DNA of 64,000 nt from Xiphias gladius (Eukaryota; Chordata; Actinopteri; Istiophoriformes; Xiphiidae). Location of the stretch: contig NC_053419.1 of assembly GCF_016859285.1 (NCBI RefSeq), positions 12,862,501 to 12,926,500 on the forward strand, given 5' to 3'. The notes beneath the pieces were generated by a model. The model had not been told where the DNA came from. It was given only the letters and a program-made list of their open reading frames with translations, and made no database searches. Shown piece after piece: positions 47,201 through 59,700 of the stretch. The stretch's first letter is position 1; each line of letters begins with the position of its first letter. Made by a program: the position numbers and the translations under genes.

Positions 47201-48290
47201 GAGCGGTTTCCTACATGAGTCTCCCTCTCAGGCTTCGCAGAGACTCGCCATCTGATTGGCTGAGGAGCGCACCACTTCTGAGTAAAGCAAAGGATGCCAG
47301 AGTGCTCGGGCAGTGCATGGACGGATGCGAGCAGGCGACGGCGGCGAGACCGGCCGCGCAGTATTGCTGTGGTGCTCTGCAGTTCTGACCCACCTTGGAA
47401 CTTGGAAGCGCTATTTTCCCGAGGGTAGATGTATTCCGGCACATCTCGCTGCAAGTTAAGTGTGATGTTTTGGCTGCATGTTGTAAAATCCCTCTCCTCA
47501 CCACCACCACCACCACCACCACCAACGGCACCTGCGTTTCCAACGACACGTCCTCTCCGGAGTGATGGGTTCTAAGTTGAGCAGACAGAGAAGTCTCGAT
47601 TTGGAGAGCAAATTGTCCAAGAGGAGACGGCAGAGAAACGACGCCCCCGGCGACAGCGAGAGAAGTGGCGGCGGAGATTTCTTGTTTACCTCCCTGATGC
47701 TCAAGTCCGACAAGCTCCCGGGGATGCTGCGGAAAAGCAACCACGGCCCATATGTCAGACGCGTGGCTTGGATCCGGGAAATCCAGAGGCTTCTCCGGGA
47801 GCAGGAGACGGAGCAGGCAGCCGAAGTGCTCAAACTGCTGAGGAAGGTGAGGGATCGGCATTCTGTTGGATCCGTTTGCACTTTACTGTCGGCGTACCGG
47901 AAACTTTGTCGTTGACGGAAGAAACGTGACTTGAGTGACTGTAAGATGGGCTAGTACATGCACACGTACGTGAGCGAAAAGTTTTCTTACTTTCATGAGT
48001 TAAAAGCCATTTTGATTTTTTTTTTTTTTTTCATCTGCAAATCACATATTTACTGAGGAAGTACGGCGAGTTTTGTGTTCGTTGAAGTTTGCAAACGTCG
48101 GAGCTGCCCGCAACATTGCCTTTGCGCCATTGCTTTTCAAAAGGCGCCAGGCTCATGATGCAGCAGCGGTTCGTCCGGTTGTCATGTCCCCGTCACATTA
48201 GACCAGACGTGCAGCCGGCGAGACGCGCGACGATCGCGGCCACCGCGGCAACACCCCCCCACCCCCCTCCGTGACAGGCAAGTGCATCGG
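47200..48290. promoter_or_regulatory. CpG island and promoter region of lrrc75b
   Basis: CpG-dense sequence surrounds exon 1 of lrrc75b. An inverted CCAAT box (ATTGG at 47255-47259, inside CTGATTGGCTGAGG) lies about 306 bases before the ATG. No TATA box was seen, which fits a CpG-island promoter. Confidence 0.6.
47499..47524 (+). repeat. CAC trinucleotide repeat in the lrrc75b 5' leader
   Basis: Eight to nine CAC/ACC units end about 40 bases before the lrrc75b ATG at 47565, so they are probably transcribed as part of the 5' untranslated region. The minus-strand open frame that reads a Trp run here is a shadow. Confidence 0.85.
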
Positions 48291-51200
48291 CAGGTGTCAG
48301 GGCGTTAATCATTTTTTTCCCTAAAAGTTAAACTCGTCTGATCATTTACTCTCTGCCACTTCCCACCTATAAAGACTCTGGACTCTGTCGCCCTCGTTTA
48401 ATATTCCTGACGCCGCAGTGGCACTTACTCACGGCTCATCCGGTGAGACGCTGGTCCGACTCACCCACCTGTTTGGTCTGAGGGGAATGGTTTCGGAGCC
48501 GGCCAGTTCATGCTCCGAATATTCGATGAGCTTCCCGACAGCACAGAGCACTGAGTGTATTTAATGCGAGGCCCCTTCAGAGTATAACACAGCCGTTCAA
48601 AAGGAGACTTGGCAAAATGAACAAATATTGCTTTCAGTCTTTAATGTGACAAACTCTCTGACCTATAGTGAATGACTGTTGTATTTTTAAATGATAATAC
48701 CATCCTATAGACCCTTGTTAATAAGGCCTCTTCAGGGTTAAGACTGCAGGGTTAAAAGAAAATCCTAACTTAATAACCCACATGAATGGCAAGCTCCTGT
48801 ATATAATCCTCTTTCTGCCATTGTTTACTGCTTCCTGTGTGAAGACGGTTTGCAATATACATAAAAGGGAATATTTAATACACAAATCCACTTATGAAGG
48901 CGCAGTTTATCCAAATCCAGATGCAGCATTGTTAAATATCTCTCATCTGTCCCTGTTGCACAGCATTGTGCAAACATTTCTTTCTCGCAGCTTTGTATCT
49001 CAAAACTATAGCTAAGGTAAGGTTTTTCTGTCTAATCTGTTACACATTCCTGTGTAACACCTTCCAGGGTTTATTCCTCACTTTCTGAATATTTATCCAA
49101 ACTGTGGGTGGTGGTGGTGGGGGGGGGGTAGTTTTTAGAGCTCAGCTTGAGCTTTCCGTCGCCTTCTGGTAGCTGTGCATTGATCAAAGGAAAACAGTTT
49201 AGAAGTTCAGACAAAAGCAGTTCTGATCAAGAGGGCCCCCCTGTCATGAAAACCCCATGCCCATCTGTACAGTGCCATAGAAAGAATTATACAGATGTGT
49301 GCAGATTAAAGCAGGAAAAAATGCTGATGGGAAACTATGGGTGTCTGAAAAGTCTAAACTGACGGCAGTTATGTAAGAACCTCTGCACTGAAACCATTAA
49401 CTGAGGATATAATACTGAAAATGTGGGATGAATCTAAACTTCTCTGTAGAGCTTCATATTCCTATTTGTGTGAAGCAGCAGGGGTGTGACTCATGTATGG
49501 CTTCCTCTAAGACTTCACTGTGTCTGTCCATATTTATTAAAGCAATTAAGCAGCCATTCATATCTTATAAGAACAAGGATTTTAAAGATCAACATGTAGA
49601 TTTCTCGGTCGGGAGCACGGGTGACTTTTGCCTTAGCTCGGCATTTAAACTGCTCACAAAGCACGAATACTCTCTCCTTTGCACACTGAGGTGAAACCAG
49701 AGTGCTGCTAGTGTTGTGTGTTGTTGGGGCTGAAGCCAAGTGTCTGTCTAATAATACTTAAAGACTAAAAAAAAAAAAAAAAGGAAAAAAAAACTGGCAG
49801 TAGCTCTCCTGTTGTTGTTCTCCGGCAGCAAAGCAGCTTTTTCCTCTCAGGGATGGATGGATGTGCAGATAATCACCTTGAGATGATGGATGCTGGAACA
49901 CGTCTCGTTCACAAAAAGGAAGTCATTACAAAGTGGGACCAATAACACCGTCTTCCACGCTGTATCTACATCGCAGCTCTGGCTTTTGGGCCATTAAGTT
50001 AATTAGTTTGGGATCCTCTAGATATTCATTAGTAAACAAAGAATCAGCAAATAGTCATATCAGTTACGCTCTACAGCATGCACACTGAGTAACCAATGTG
50101 CTGCAATGGAGAAGATACTAATTAAAGTGTTCTCTGTTGGGTATGCAGACCTTTTTGTATGACGTCTACGGTTGGCTATTAAAACACACACACACACACA
50201 CATACACACACATATATATATATATATATTCAGTTTTAAATACTTCAATGTAAAATGTATAGCATATTTATTGAACAAATGCATGTGTTTTGTTACGCCT
50301 AGGGGGAGCGTTGAAAAACAGAAGAGTTATTTAAGTTAAATTTTTATTTATTTTTTATTTTTTTCTAACACTAAGCAAAATGTAGCCCATACTGTTCATT
50401 TTAACACATTGATAAATGCTTGTCACAGAGCAGCATTGTAGCTAAGTGGTTTACGATGCAGCCCCCATAACTGCAACATCTCTGGTTCAGGCAAGGCCAG
50501 GGACCGTTGCTGCATGTACAGCTGCAACGAATAGATGATCGACAGAAAATTCGTCATAATTAACTCTTTTGTCAATACACAAAATGTTTAAATAATTTTT
50601 CAAGCAAAAATGCTAGTTGTTTGATAGTTCAGGAGGGGATTGATAAAGAAAATAATCGTTACTTGCAGCCCCAGTTGGGTGTCCTCCCCCTCCTTCTCTC
50701 TCGCAACATGTCCTTCCTGCCTTTCTGTATATTTTCAAATAATGACACCCAGTAAAAAAAAAAGATAAATGCTTGCCACAAAACCACATTTACGTAATAA
50801 CTTGACAAAGACAATAGTTAGTTTAGAAGACTGATACCACTCTCATGCCTTTACACTAAGTAGGCTACAGCCTGCAGCTTGTTAGCTTAGCTTAGCAGAA
50901 AGACACTCTTTGTGAGAGTGCTATCAATCTTCTCATCTAACTCTCAGCAAGAAAGCAAAAAAGAACATTGGCACTAGGTGTATGCGGCCTGTAGCTACAG
51001 CACAGGAGTAAAATCCATGTACCGGAGCCAAGTGTTCATTTGAAAGCCAAAGAGTGAACAGCGTTTTAGGTGGGGAATTATATTTCCATAATATACTCAT
51101 TTTTTTAGATTTGTGGGCAAGATCACATATGCAACTGAGCAATAATAATGGAGATGTGAGCAAAATGCCCTTTTGAAGTACAGTATAGTCGTGTTAGAGC

Positions 51201-54200
51201 GTATAAGAAGAAACTACCCCTCATATGTCCTGACACATCTGACCAAGATGACATATTGGCCTCGTCCTCCTTCAGTTGTTGCCCCTGGCTGGGCAATTGT
51301 GTCTTTGGAACTCCAGGAAAACAGCTTTATGTTTTCAGATGACGACCAGGCAGTTTTGACTTCAAAACTTGGATTTGTGACCATGTAATCATGGTCGGAA
51401 CATTTGGTCAGTCCAGTAAAGAAGGAATTAATCCTTCAGTCCATAGAAAAGAAGCAAGTAAACAAAACTGGAGTCAGAGGGTCCATCACCTGATAGCTGT
51501 GACGTGTTTCCTCCACTGAAGCAGAAAACTGCGGGGCTGGATTTGTCGCACTGTGCAGTGTATTTAATTGGATTCTAATGAACTGCTAGTGTGGGAAGAT
51601 GTTCTGCAATTCGGAGCTCAGCACTTTATTCAGACGTATTGTGATGAGGCAGACTTCAGATTAGATATGCAGCTTTTCACAAGGACATTTGTAGTGGTAT
51701 CTGAAGTCATGCAAGCATATATACCGGCACCCTGTTGGCGACTTGTAGGAAAACATTTCATGCTTTTATGATAAGGAATCAGTCAAATTAATCCATGGGA
51801 TCATATCTCTGTGCATATTTTGGTTTCAGCCGTGAATCCCCCACAGAGCTGCACAAAATCAGACTTATCTGACGCTGCAGCTGCACTACATGGTTAACGC
51901 ACACACCATCATCATCATCATCATCATCGTTGCAAACTAATCCTCAATTTCCTCTCCTGTGCTCCCATTTCCCATTTTCACAAAAGTGGTACGCACTGTT
52001 TGCACTGAATGAGGTTTATTGAAGGGAGAGCCGGTCTGGAGGATAGCCCATGCAGAGTCAGGGAATCCCACAGAGCTCCACTGTGATAAATCAACTCAAA
52101 AGCTGGAGGAGGAGAAAATGCTGATGGGAGTTTTCCTCTTTGCCTCCACTGTGCCCCGAAGTGTTAGAGCTGTCAGAGCATATAGAGCATGTTTTACACA
52201 GCTACGAGCTTCAGCCTGCTATTTGAAAAGCTTCTCGCTTCCTATAGAGCTGACGGCATTTACTCCGCAGCTTGTACAGTTTAACATGACATAAAACAGT
52301 CATTGCTAAGAAAAAGGGGATGATTGTCCACTGAAGCATGTTTTTCTGTTCCTTTCATACAGTTTTCAGCAGTTATGTCAGTGATATAACAATGAGTATG
52401 CATGAGCAGAGGAAATCATCTTTTAACAGTTGTTACGGATTGGGAGGGAAATAATCCATTTTACTTTCTTCAAACCTTTTAAGTTCTTAATATTTTGTTT
52501 CATCTGCGCAGTCTCATGTCTTCCCTGCTGTTTGCTGTTGCTTTTTGTGCGCTGTGTGTGCATGTGTGTTGGTATCTTCCCTGAAAAGGCAGTGGTTGCC
52601 GCATGCTGGCGGGGCCATTTTGATGCATCTGAAAACGTTGTGTCTCAAACGCTGGCTGTTAATGACGCGTCAGCATATGAAGCATTACCTGAAGATGCAG
52701 CTTCAATATATTTACATTATCAATGCAAATAGAAAAAAAAGCCTGAAGAGGATACAGATATCATCAACCCCTGGAGTTGTGTCCTGGTTCCTGGTTTTAT
52801 TAAGCTGTTCTTTTACTTATGAATTCTGAAGATAGAAGGTAGAAAGCGGAAGTGCATTGAACTGGAATCAAAAAATATATTTCCTCAGATGGTTTAGAGT
52901 TTTGTTTTGTGAAAATTACAAGATTCGTGTGGGCAATGCTACAAGTGAAACCTTGTAGCCCAGAACCAGCATTATTATTATCTATTTTCATGAAACTATC
53001 CATGAAATATCAGTTGAATATTGAATTCAGTTAGGTTAAGACATGGCTGTTTTAATGAAATGAATTTCTGGAATTGTACAGCACATGTTACATTTAGTAA
53101 AAGTTCACACTACATCACTTTCTTCTCCCTTTTTTTCCCTCAGGACTTGGGCCTCCAGGGGACGTCCCTCAATGACATTCTGTACAAGAACGCAGCTTTT
53201 CTCAACCTGGTGGACCCCATTTCTCATGAGCTGCTGCTCGGTCTGGCCCGGGACCTGCAGTGTCCAAAGAGGGTAGGAATCACGAAAAACTGTCTCTCTG
53301 TTCGAAACATAACCGACTCCACATTAATTAACAAGAGCTACAATCCTACACGGGACAGAGGCCAGCTGCAACACGTCCACATTTATTCGCCATGCCTAAG
53401 TTCACGTGTCATGTTTGTTATGTCCTTGCAACAGCAATGAACTGTCAATTTGCCTCCTACAAACACAACTACAGAAGCTAGGAAGCATGGAAAATGATAT
53501 TTTAAGTGTTTAGCCATTAGCATAACGGATCACTATGCATCTCTTGATGTGTTAAAATATGTTCAGCATTCTGACATATTGACTTTTATTATGAAGGGAG
53601 CCTGCATACTATTCACAGATTTGGCATACAGTAAGTGACTGGATCATGTTGTGATTGGCTCAGCACAACATTTTAATTCAAGCCAAATTAGTTTTATTTA
53701 TATAGTCCAAAAATTACAAATTTGGTCAAAGGGCTTTACAATCTGTACTACATGCGACGCCCTTTAGCTTTAGATGCCTCGATTCAGACGAGGACAAGCT
53801 GTAGAAAAAAAACTCTTTAAAGGCAGGAACCTCAAGAAAAGCAAAAGAGGAGGGATCCCTTCCCCAGGTCAGACAGGCAACAGATGTTATAATATACAGG
53901 GTTGACAGATATAATGAATTATAACACACATCCATATTGTCAAATAACAATATGGAAAAACAAAATGTGCTAAATAAAGTGCAATACATGTGAAGAAGAG
54001 GTACTACCAGTGCTCAGTGGGCCTCATTTACATCATCCGTATGTGGAAACAGAAACAACATCCACAGTTACAACTGGTATCTTCTTTGATAATGTGCTTA
54101 GTCATGTTGAGATGCTATATATCAAGAATGAATCAAGTTATTCACTAGACTAAATTGTTTCAACTGATTTTAATTTTTTTTTTTTTTTGGATGATCATTT

Positions 54201-56700
54201 GAGATTAAGTACTTAACTTTGAGCATGTATTTTCAGGCATTTTTTAGCCAGGGCCCTTCTGGGCTTATCACTTTTTTTTTTTTAAGTCCTCGTGTTGAAA
54301 ATCTGGAGGTCAAAATGAGAACTGAGAAACGAGCTATACAGAGGGACACCTGCATGCTGTACGGTGGTTGTAGCAAGGTCAGGGATGAACGGCAAGGCCA
54401 AAGGGAGGAACTGAGTCAGAGTTTTACTCGCGGTCTGACTTCCCTGCTGCTCCCGTGCTCTTTCAGCACACAGTTGCAATGGGCTGCGGCGTTGCTCCTG
54501 CAGGTGTGTGAGATTGTCTGTTTGGGTTGCTTCCTACTGGCAAGTGTGGGCGGGTGCCCTGTGGTCATTACCCTGAGGTCAGCATGGCTGGTGGCCATGG
54601 TCAGTGGCAGTGAGACCTTTGGGGCAGCGTGGCTTTGGCACCGACAGTGAGAGCACTCTGATGGTAGTGACAGCTGACAGGTGGCCAGCGGGAACAAACT
54701 GGAGAAGCTGGTGCTGCTGGAGTCCACTGGTGCTGTGATGTCCATGGAGTTCCAGGCTACAGATACCTCTCACTGTTTGTGAGGAACTGTACGAACAAAT
54801 AAGGTTTAAATTGGGCTACATGATTTAACAAGTTGAAGTCATTTACCAGTGTTATATTATTTTCACATTTTGTGTGGAGGGTGTTGTAGGTTTTATTTCA
54901 AGACAAGAGAGGGGTTCAAAGAAAACATGAATAACCCCGGGGAGGGCCTTGGTTTTTTTACAAACTGAAATGTAATGTTCAGCCCAGTTCCCCCATCAAT
55001 AATTTCCTTACAGTCCCTAAAGGTACAGTCCAAAAGCAAAGGGTTGGTACAGCACCATAATTCAAACAAAGGACTATAATTTGCTATAATTTACTATATT
55101 TGACAGGTAAAGACCAATGTTCGACAACCTAGCGTAGATTATTAATGGTTTTTGATGCTGTATCATTCATATTGGTAAACATGGCAGTATAACCTGCCTG
55201 AATGCACAAAATACAGATTTTTCATCATTAAGACAAACTCTTTATGCATATGAAAGTCAGATTAACATGGTCATTAAAATCAGGACTGGTCCTTTAAGAT
55301 ATAAATTGTTATGTATCCAGACTGAGAGTCAACCCTTCCATTTGTAGCTTGGCATACAAATCAGGCATATTAAAATTCAAATTACATTTCAAACTCAGGT
55401 ATGAGGGTGAGGACGCTACAGAAGCACCTCAGAGAAGCTGTAAAACACAGACCTAGGGGCCATTACCGTTATCTGAAGTCTGCAGCTATCTGTGATAGGA
55501 AAAGATGGGTTGCCTTAAGATAAAGTCACTGTGGTCTAGTTTGTACTTACCGAGTTCAGATGATAATGACCAGTAAGAATCTCTAATCGCATTTCTGTTT
55601 GCTTTGGCGAGGAAACCCCGGCAGGAAGGGAGGGAAAGTGAGAGCTGGCAGCCAGGTTCTCCTGACTGGCTGGCGACCTGTGGCAGGATACTGTGTGAGA
55701 CGTGACGAGGATGCAGAGAAGCAGTGTGCTGGATTTAAGGCCCGGCAGCTTCTGTGGCCACTATTTTCCACCACGCACGAGGTTTATTTAGAATATATTT
55801 TTAGGGACATATTGAGGGGCTAAAAAAGGCACATCATTTGTGAGTGTTTTGCATTTTACAGTCATCAGTTACAGACAGTTCATTTAATGTGTTTTTTTTT
55901 TTTTTTTTTGATGCACTCAGGTTTACTAACCCGTGATTCATTTTCTAACACATAGTTACAGCACTGCACATTTAGGGACTCTGTTGATTCTTCCAGACCA
56001 CAGTGTTCTCATAATACTTTAACATTGTGAATCAGTATGCGCTGCTGTAACGTCGTGTTCAGTCATCCAAGTGGCTCAAGCAACAGCACTGAGCATTTTG
56101 AAGCATGAGGCGTGTTTGTTTGTCGCCCAAGAAAAGAAGCGGCAGCCGGAATGGTTAATCACCTTCAGGTAAATTGCCACTGTCTTTCTTCTCTCTCGCC
56201 ACATTGCCTCTTTCTTGTAGTCGTGTTGTACCATTAATTAGATTTAGCCTGCTCAGCGCAACCCATTCCATTTAACGTCTTTTACGGAGGAGGAAGAGAG
56301 AAAAGAGAAGGCAAAGAGGAGGAGGAGGAGACATGGAGCAAGACTGAGGCACGAGGGAAACTAAATTAATGTTGATGTAGAAAATGTTGGAAGCAGCTGT
56401 TTTCAAAGGACAAGAGAGAAATGCTTTGTTAGCACATGTAAATCAGTAGTTTGCAGGAATAAAAGAAAGGGAGATCTGACATCCAGCATTTATAAATGAG
56501 TTCTACTTTGTAGATATTTAACCTTTTGGCATATGAAGTAGATTTGTATTTGCCGTCCATCATCTGTCCTTTGTGTTTGTGTTGCAGGAGACTGACTCCC
56601 TCAAGTCCACCAACAAGATCTGCCGCCAGCTCATTTACCACCTGACCCCTCACTCCAAGTGGACTAGACAGAGCGTGCCCAGGAGGAAGTCTCAGGCCTG
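47565..56700 (+). CDS. lrrc75b: Leucine-rich repeat-containing protein 75B, exons 1-3 (partial)
   Basis: Exons: 47565-47846 (94 codons, phase 0), 53144-53272 (43 codons, phase 0) and 56588-56700 (37 codons plus 2 bases), all GT-AG. A GTG just before the ATG is not needed as a start. The N-terminus is basic with MGSKLSRQRS; Gly2 and nearby basic residues allow N-myristoylation. Diagnostic stretches: YVRRVAWIREIQRLLREQ, DILYKNAAFLNLVDPISHEL, LARDLQCPK and KICRQLIYHLTPHSK, which match the LRRC75A/B family. The NVDPIS and RDLQCPK forms and the GGT1 neighbourhood favour 75B. The leader before YVRRV is longer than I recall for human LRRC75B and includes a DFLFTSLMLK segment reminiscent of LRRC75A. 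The final exon with the leucine-rich repeats is absent, so it must start beyond base 64000, making intron 3 longer than 7.3 kb. The biochemical role is poorly defined; it is an intracellular protein. Confidence 0.88.
50181..50229. repeat. Compound CA/TA microsatellite
   Basis: CA units with a TA interruption run into a (TA)n tract, within lrrc75b intron 1. Confidence 0.85.
50411..50780 (+). mobile_element. tRNA-derived SINE with target-site duplication, split by a nested element
   Basis: The direct repeats GATAAATGCTTGTCACA (50411-50427) and GATAAATGCTTGCCACA (50764-50780) differ at one of 17 positions and flank the insert, as in a retroposed target-site duplication. The insert starts GAGCAGCATTGTAGC with an A-box-like TAGCTAAGTGG, followed by CTCTGGTTCA (degenerate B box), GTTGCTGCATGT and a pyrimidine-rich tail, and it ends in an A-run. 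This is the layout of the common teleost tRNA-derived SINE I recall. Bases 50518-50674 interrupt it. Confidence 0.75.
50518..50674. mobile_element. Small hAT-like MITE nested in the SINE
   Basis: About 157 bases begin ACAGCTGCAACGA and end TCGTTACTTGCAGCCCCAG. Read on the other strand, the right end is CTGGGGCTGCAAGTAACGA, so the ends form imperfect inverted repeats. Candidate 8-base flanks CTGCATGT and TTGGGTGT match at 5 of 8 positions, compatible with an old hAT duplication. The interior GACAGAAAATTCG and TTTTTCAAGCAAAAATGC match a familiar fish element. Confidence 0.6.
50825..50962. repeat. Inverted pair of MITE ends
   Basis: AGAAGACTGATACCACTCTC (50825-50844) and GAGAGTGCTATCAATCTTCT (50914-50933) are inverted copies with two mismatches in 20. 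The right arm continues TCATCTAACTCTCAGCAAGA, the reverse complement of the left end of the element at 26525. This looks like an internally deleted copy of that family. Confidence 0.65.
51907..51928. repeat. ATC trinucleotide microsatellite
   Basis: About seven ATC units (CACCATCATCATCATC and onward) in lrrc75b intron 1. Confidence 0.8.
53273..56587 (+). other. lrrc75b intron 2
   Basis: A 3.3-kb intron. A dispersed repeat lies at about 53676-53960, and T-runs are at 54174-54188 and 55892-55909. A GC-richer patch at 54330-54770 has open frames on both strands but no splice context; it may be repeat-derived, and I cannot name it. Confidence 0.6.
53676..53960 (-). repeat. Dispersed fish repeat, minus orientation
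   Basis: Begins AGCCAAATTAGTTTTATTTA followed by TATAGTCC, and continues with GGGCTTTACAATCTGTACTA and GGAACCTCAAGAAAAGCAAAAG. Reversed, this is the familiar '...gggctatataaataaaattg' type of tail with its preceding conserved block. The ends are approximate. Confidence 0.5.
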
Positions 56701-59700
56701 GTGAGTGTGTCCTTTCTGCTGTGCCATCACTCATCAGGTCGACAGTTCCTGCCACAGTAAACACATCCTCATAAGGATCAATGCCACTCATAACCCTCCT
56801 TAGAGCCCCCCTGAAATACTAGCGTGACTTCGAGGAGGTTTCGTCGGAAATCCTTTGCCTGTTTCTGGGAAGATTTTCCCCTAGTGTTTTAAGAGTAATT
56901 TTGTGATAATGTGTTAATTAGATTTTAGGGTTTTCTTGTGTTGCTTCCGGGGAATCACCCTTCGTGCAGTCCTTGTCCTTGGATTTCTTGCCACAAAGGA
57001 AAATGGATTTTAAAAATAGAACTGCAGATAATTAACAATAAAATCACATTAAGTCTGCGTTTCTGTTGCTAATATTTCATATTTGTTAGATTATGTGGTG
57101 ACATTTTCTTCTCAAATGTGTGCTATCTTTGAGGTGGAAAACAACACAGTGCCAACCCAGCAGAATAATTTGGTCCTCTCGTTTCCGGCATATCATTAGT
57201 TTTACGTATGAGTGGTTATAATTCAGAGGCTGACCATTTGTATGCTGACCTGAGGTTATTACTGCTGCAGTCGCAGGGGAAGGAATCATTTTTGGTGTGA
57301 TATTTCAGTGGTAGGGTATGAGGAACTTGAGCATTGTTCACGGACATTGCTAATGTTAGGACAATCCTATACACTCAGTGCCTCACCTGTTTAATGCAGC
57401 TCTAACCAACCCTACTGCTCTGATTTGGGCTCTGCAAGTCCTCCAGATTAAACCACAAAAAATACACTGTTTGTCCTAGAACGACACGCAGAAGCATTTT
57501 CTGGTCTGACACCACATATCGGCAGAACGTCATTTAACTGTGACTTCCAGCACCGTTACAAATCACTGTTGAAAAACCAGTTAGTTAGGGTCTCCCAAGG
57601 ACATTGGTGTCCCATGCATCCACCCACCCTCTTTCCTATATGGGCTTTGTTTCTCTGCAATAACGTCACCTGACTTCGTCCTTTGCCCCCTTTATAACTG
57701 CTACAGGGCTTTGTCATTTTGAACATAAACACATATTGTTTTCGAGCATTTGTTCACTCAATTCATTCTCAATTCAACCGTAGTGTTAATAATATTCTGC
57801 AAGAGTCCCATAATGACTAGAAATGCACTATCGGTCTGAACCTAATTCATCCACACCTTCATTTTTTAATTAAAGGTGAAAAAATTGCGCCACACCTCTG
57901 AAAGTAACTTATGCCAATGAAAGTTGATGGAAGAAAATCATTTTTAGAAAATTCCAGGGTGACAGAAATAGATTAAATCGTGGAATTAGTCTGTGATAAA
58001 TTAAGGCTGTGCTTTTCAACTTTGCGGATTTGATGGATTTCTTTTCTTTTCCTTTTGTGGATTTCATTTTTGAAATACTTCTCTGAATTTTACTTATACT
58101 TTTATCCTTGTTGTTTCTTACATCAAGGTTTTTTTTCTGCCATACTCCGGAACGAAATTGTAGTCAGGTTTTAATTGTGAGGCGTCACCAGGATGATACG
58201 TTCATTTTCACACTTGCCTCTCAGCCGAAACATACCGTTATGACAAAAACAGCCTCACACGAGCTGAAACACCACCCATGAGAGGTAAAGTAGAACGACA
58301 GAAAGACGCTGATTGCAGCTGTGAAAACGTTGTATGAACAAATAAGAATGCTCTCCAACTCAAACTAAGCAACAGGTACATTTGTGGAGATGTTATAAGA
58401 AAAAACAAAAAACATCTCTAATGTTGGGCCATTTCAGAGATTTTTTGACAGATCTGTTTAACTTCCCGCCCAAGTTTCTCGGATGCAATGTTTCAAAATA
58501 ACACTCAACAGAGCAGCGAGGCAGACTCTCCCAGTGTGCTCATTAGCAGGCTCTGTCTCTGCCACAGCCTCCACTGCAACCCCTCCAGACAGCAGCCTTT
58601 TACTGTGGGAGTCAGACCAAACTGTTTTCTTTTCTCCATGATAACTACACTGTCTAAAACATGCAGGAATTAATGCCTTTTGATCAAATGACGCATCAGG
58701 ACACAGTTACATGGTTTCAGATGCTTTTCTGTCATTGATCTTCTTCAATGACAGAAATGGAAATAATCCCGATCCTTCCTTCCCCCTTTTCTCTCTCTTT
58801 CTCAGTCTCTGTCTCCTCCTCTCTCACCTCCCTGCTCTCCTTTTTCCCTTTTTTTTTGTTTTGTTTTGTTCCCAGCCCTTTGATTTCTCCTATTTCGAAA
58901 TCCCTTCCTCGCATTGATTTTCTTCCTCTCCGCTTTTCCTGTGAAATCTTTCTCTCCTTCTTTTGAGAGTCCATTTTGTTCAACAGTTGCCACACAAAGC
59001 GGTTCTGCAGTTTGAGCTGAGGCTCTGGGGAAACGCTCTGTCAGACGGAGAGAAAAAGGGGGGAGGTGGAATCACTGCAAGGTTGCCGATTAGAAGTCGT
59101 GTATTTCCCTCTTTTTCCTGCCTCTCTTCGAATCGATCAACAATTCTTCATATTTAAGAATGGAAAAGCATTCGCTATCACATAACCTATGTTGCTTTCT
59201 TTCTTATTATCATGAAGTGATATTAAAAAGTCTGTGTGATGAATCTAGAATTGTGCTGCAGCCTGCTCTCCAAGCATGCCTCAAATTGGATTGGTTTCAT
59301 GAAATATATGCTGTTGGTTGCAAATCATCCAGCGATTACTCAGAAATCATAACTCAAGCTTTATTGCTCCAGCCTGCTTTGCTTTTATAACACTGTCACT
59401 GCAAAGCAAGTGTGTCACACTTTACACATTATCAAGGCAATTTCTTTTTTTTTCTCTGCAGCGACATGTGCCAGGTTTTTGAGTAATACAGTATTGCTGA
59501 GTCCCCAGAGGAGACTTTAATGTTATTGTAATTGGTATTGAATTTCAGATTCATCAAGCTAATTTTTTTTTATTACACAAAAATTGCCCTTCCAGCACAT
59601 TTTGATGAGGTTAGACTCCAATTACGGATGTTATTTCATCGCTTGTCTTTACTGCAAGGCAACAATTGATGCTTACAGCAGCTATTACGGACTTCAGTAC

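Larger units (their letters stand above)
47847..53143 (+). other. lrrc75b intron 1
   Basis: A 5.3-kb intron. It contains a G-rich GGT run (about 49104-49128), an A-run near 49769-49792, a CA/TA microsatellite (50181-50229), a SINE with a nested element (50428-50763), an inverted repeat pair (50825-50962) and an ATC microsatellite (51907-51928). No further exon was recognised. Confidence 0.65.

Noticed and set aside
47211..47861. Minus-strand open frame of 216 codons across lrrc75b exon 1
   Set aside because: It is antisense to the CpG-island exon, with a Val run read from the CAC repeat.
54330..54770. GC-richer intronic patch with open frames on both strands
   Set aside because: Neither strand gives a recognisable protein or splice context. 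Possibly repeat-derived, but it could not be named.
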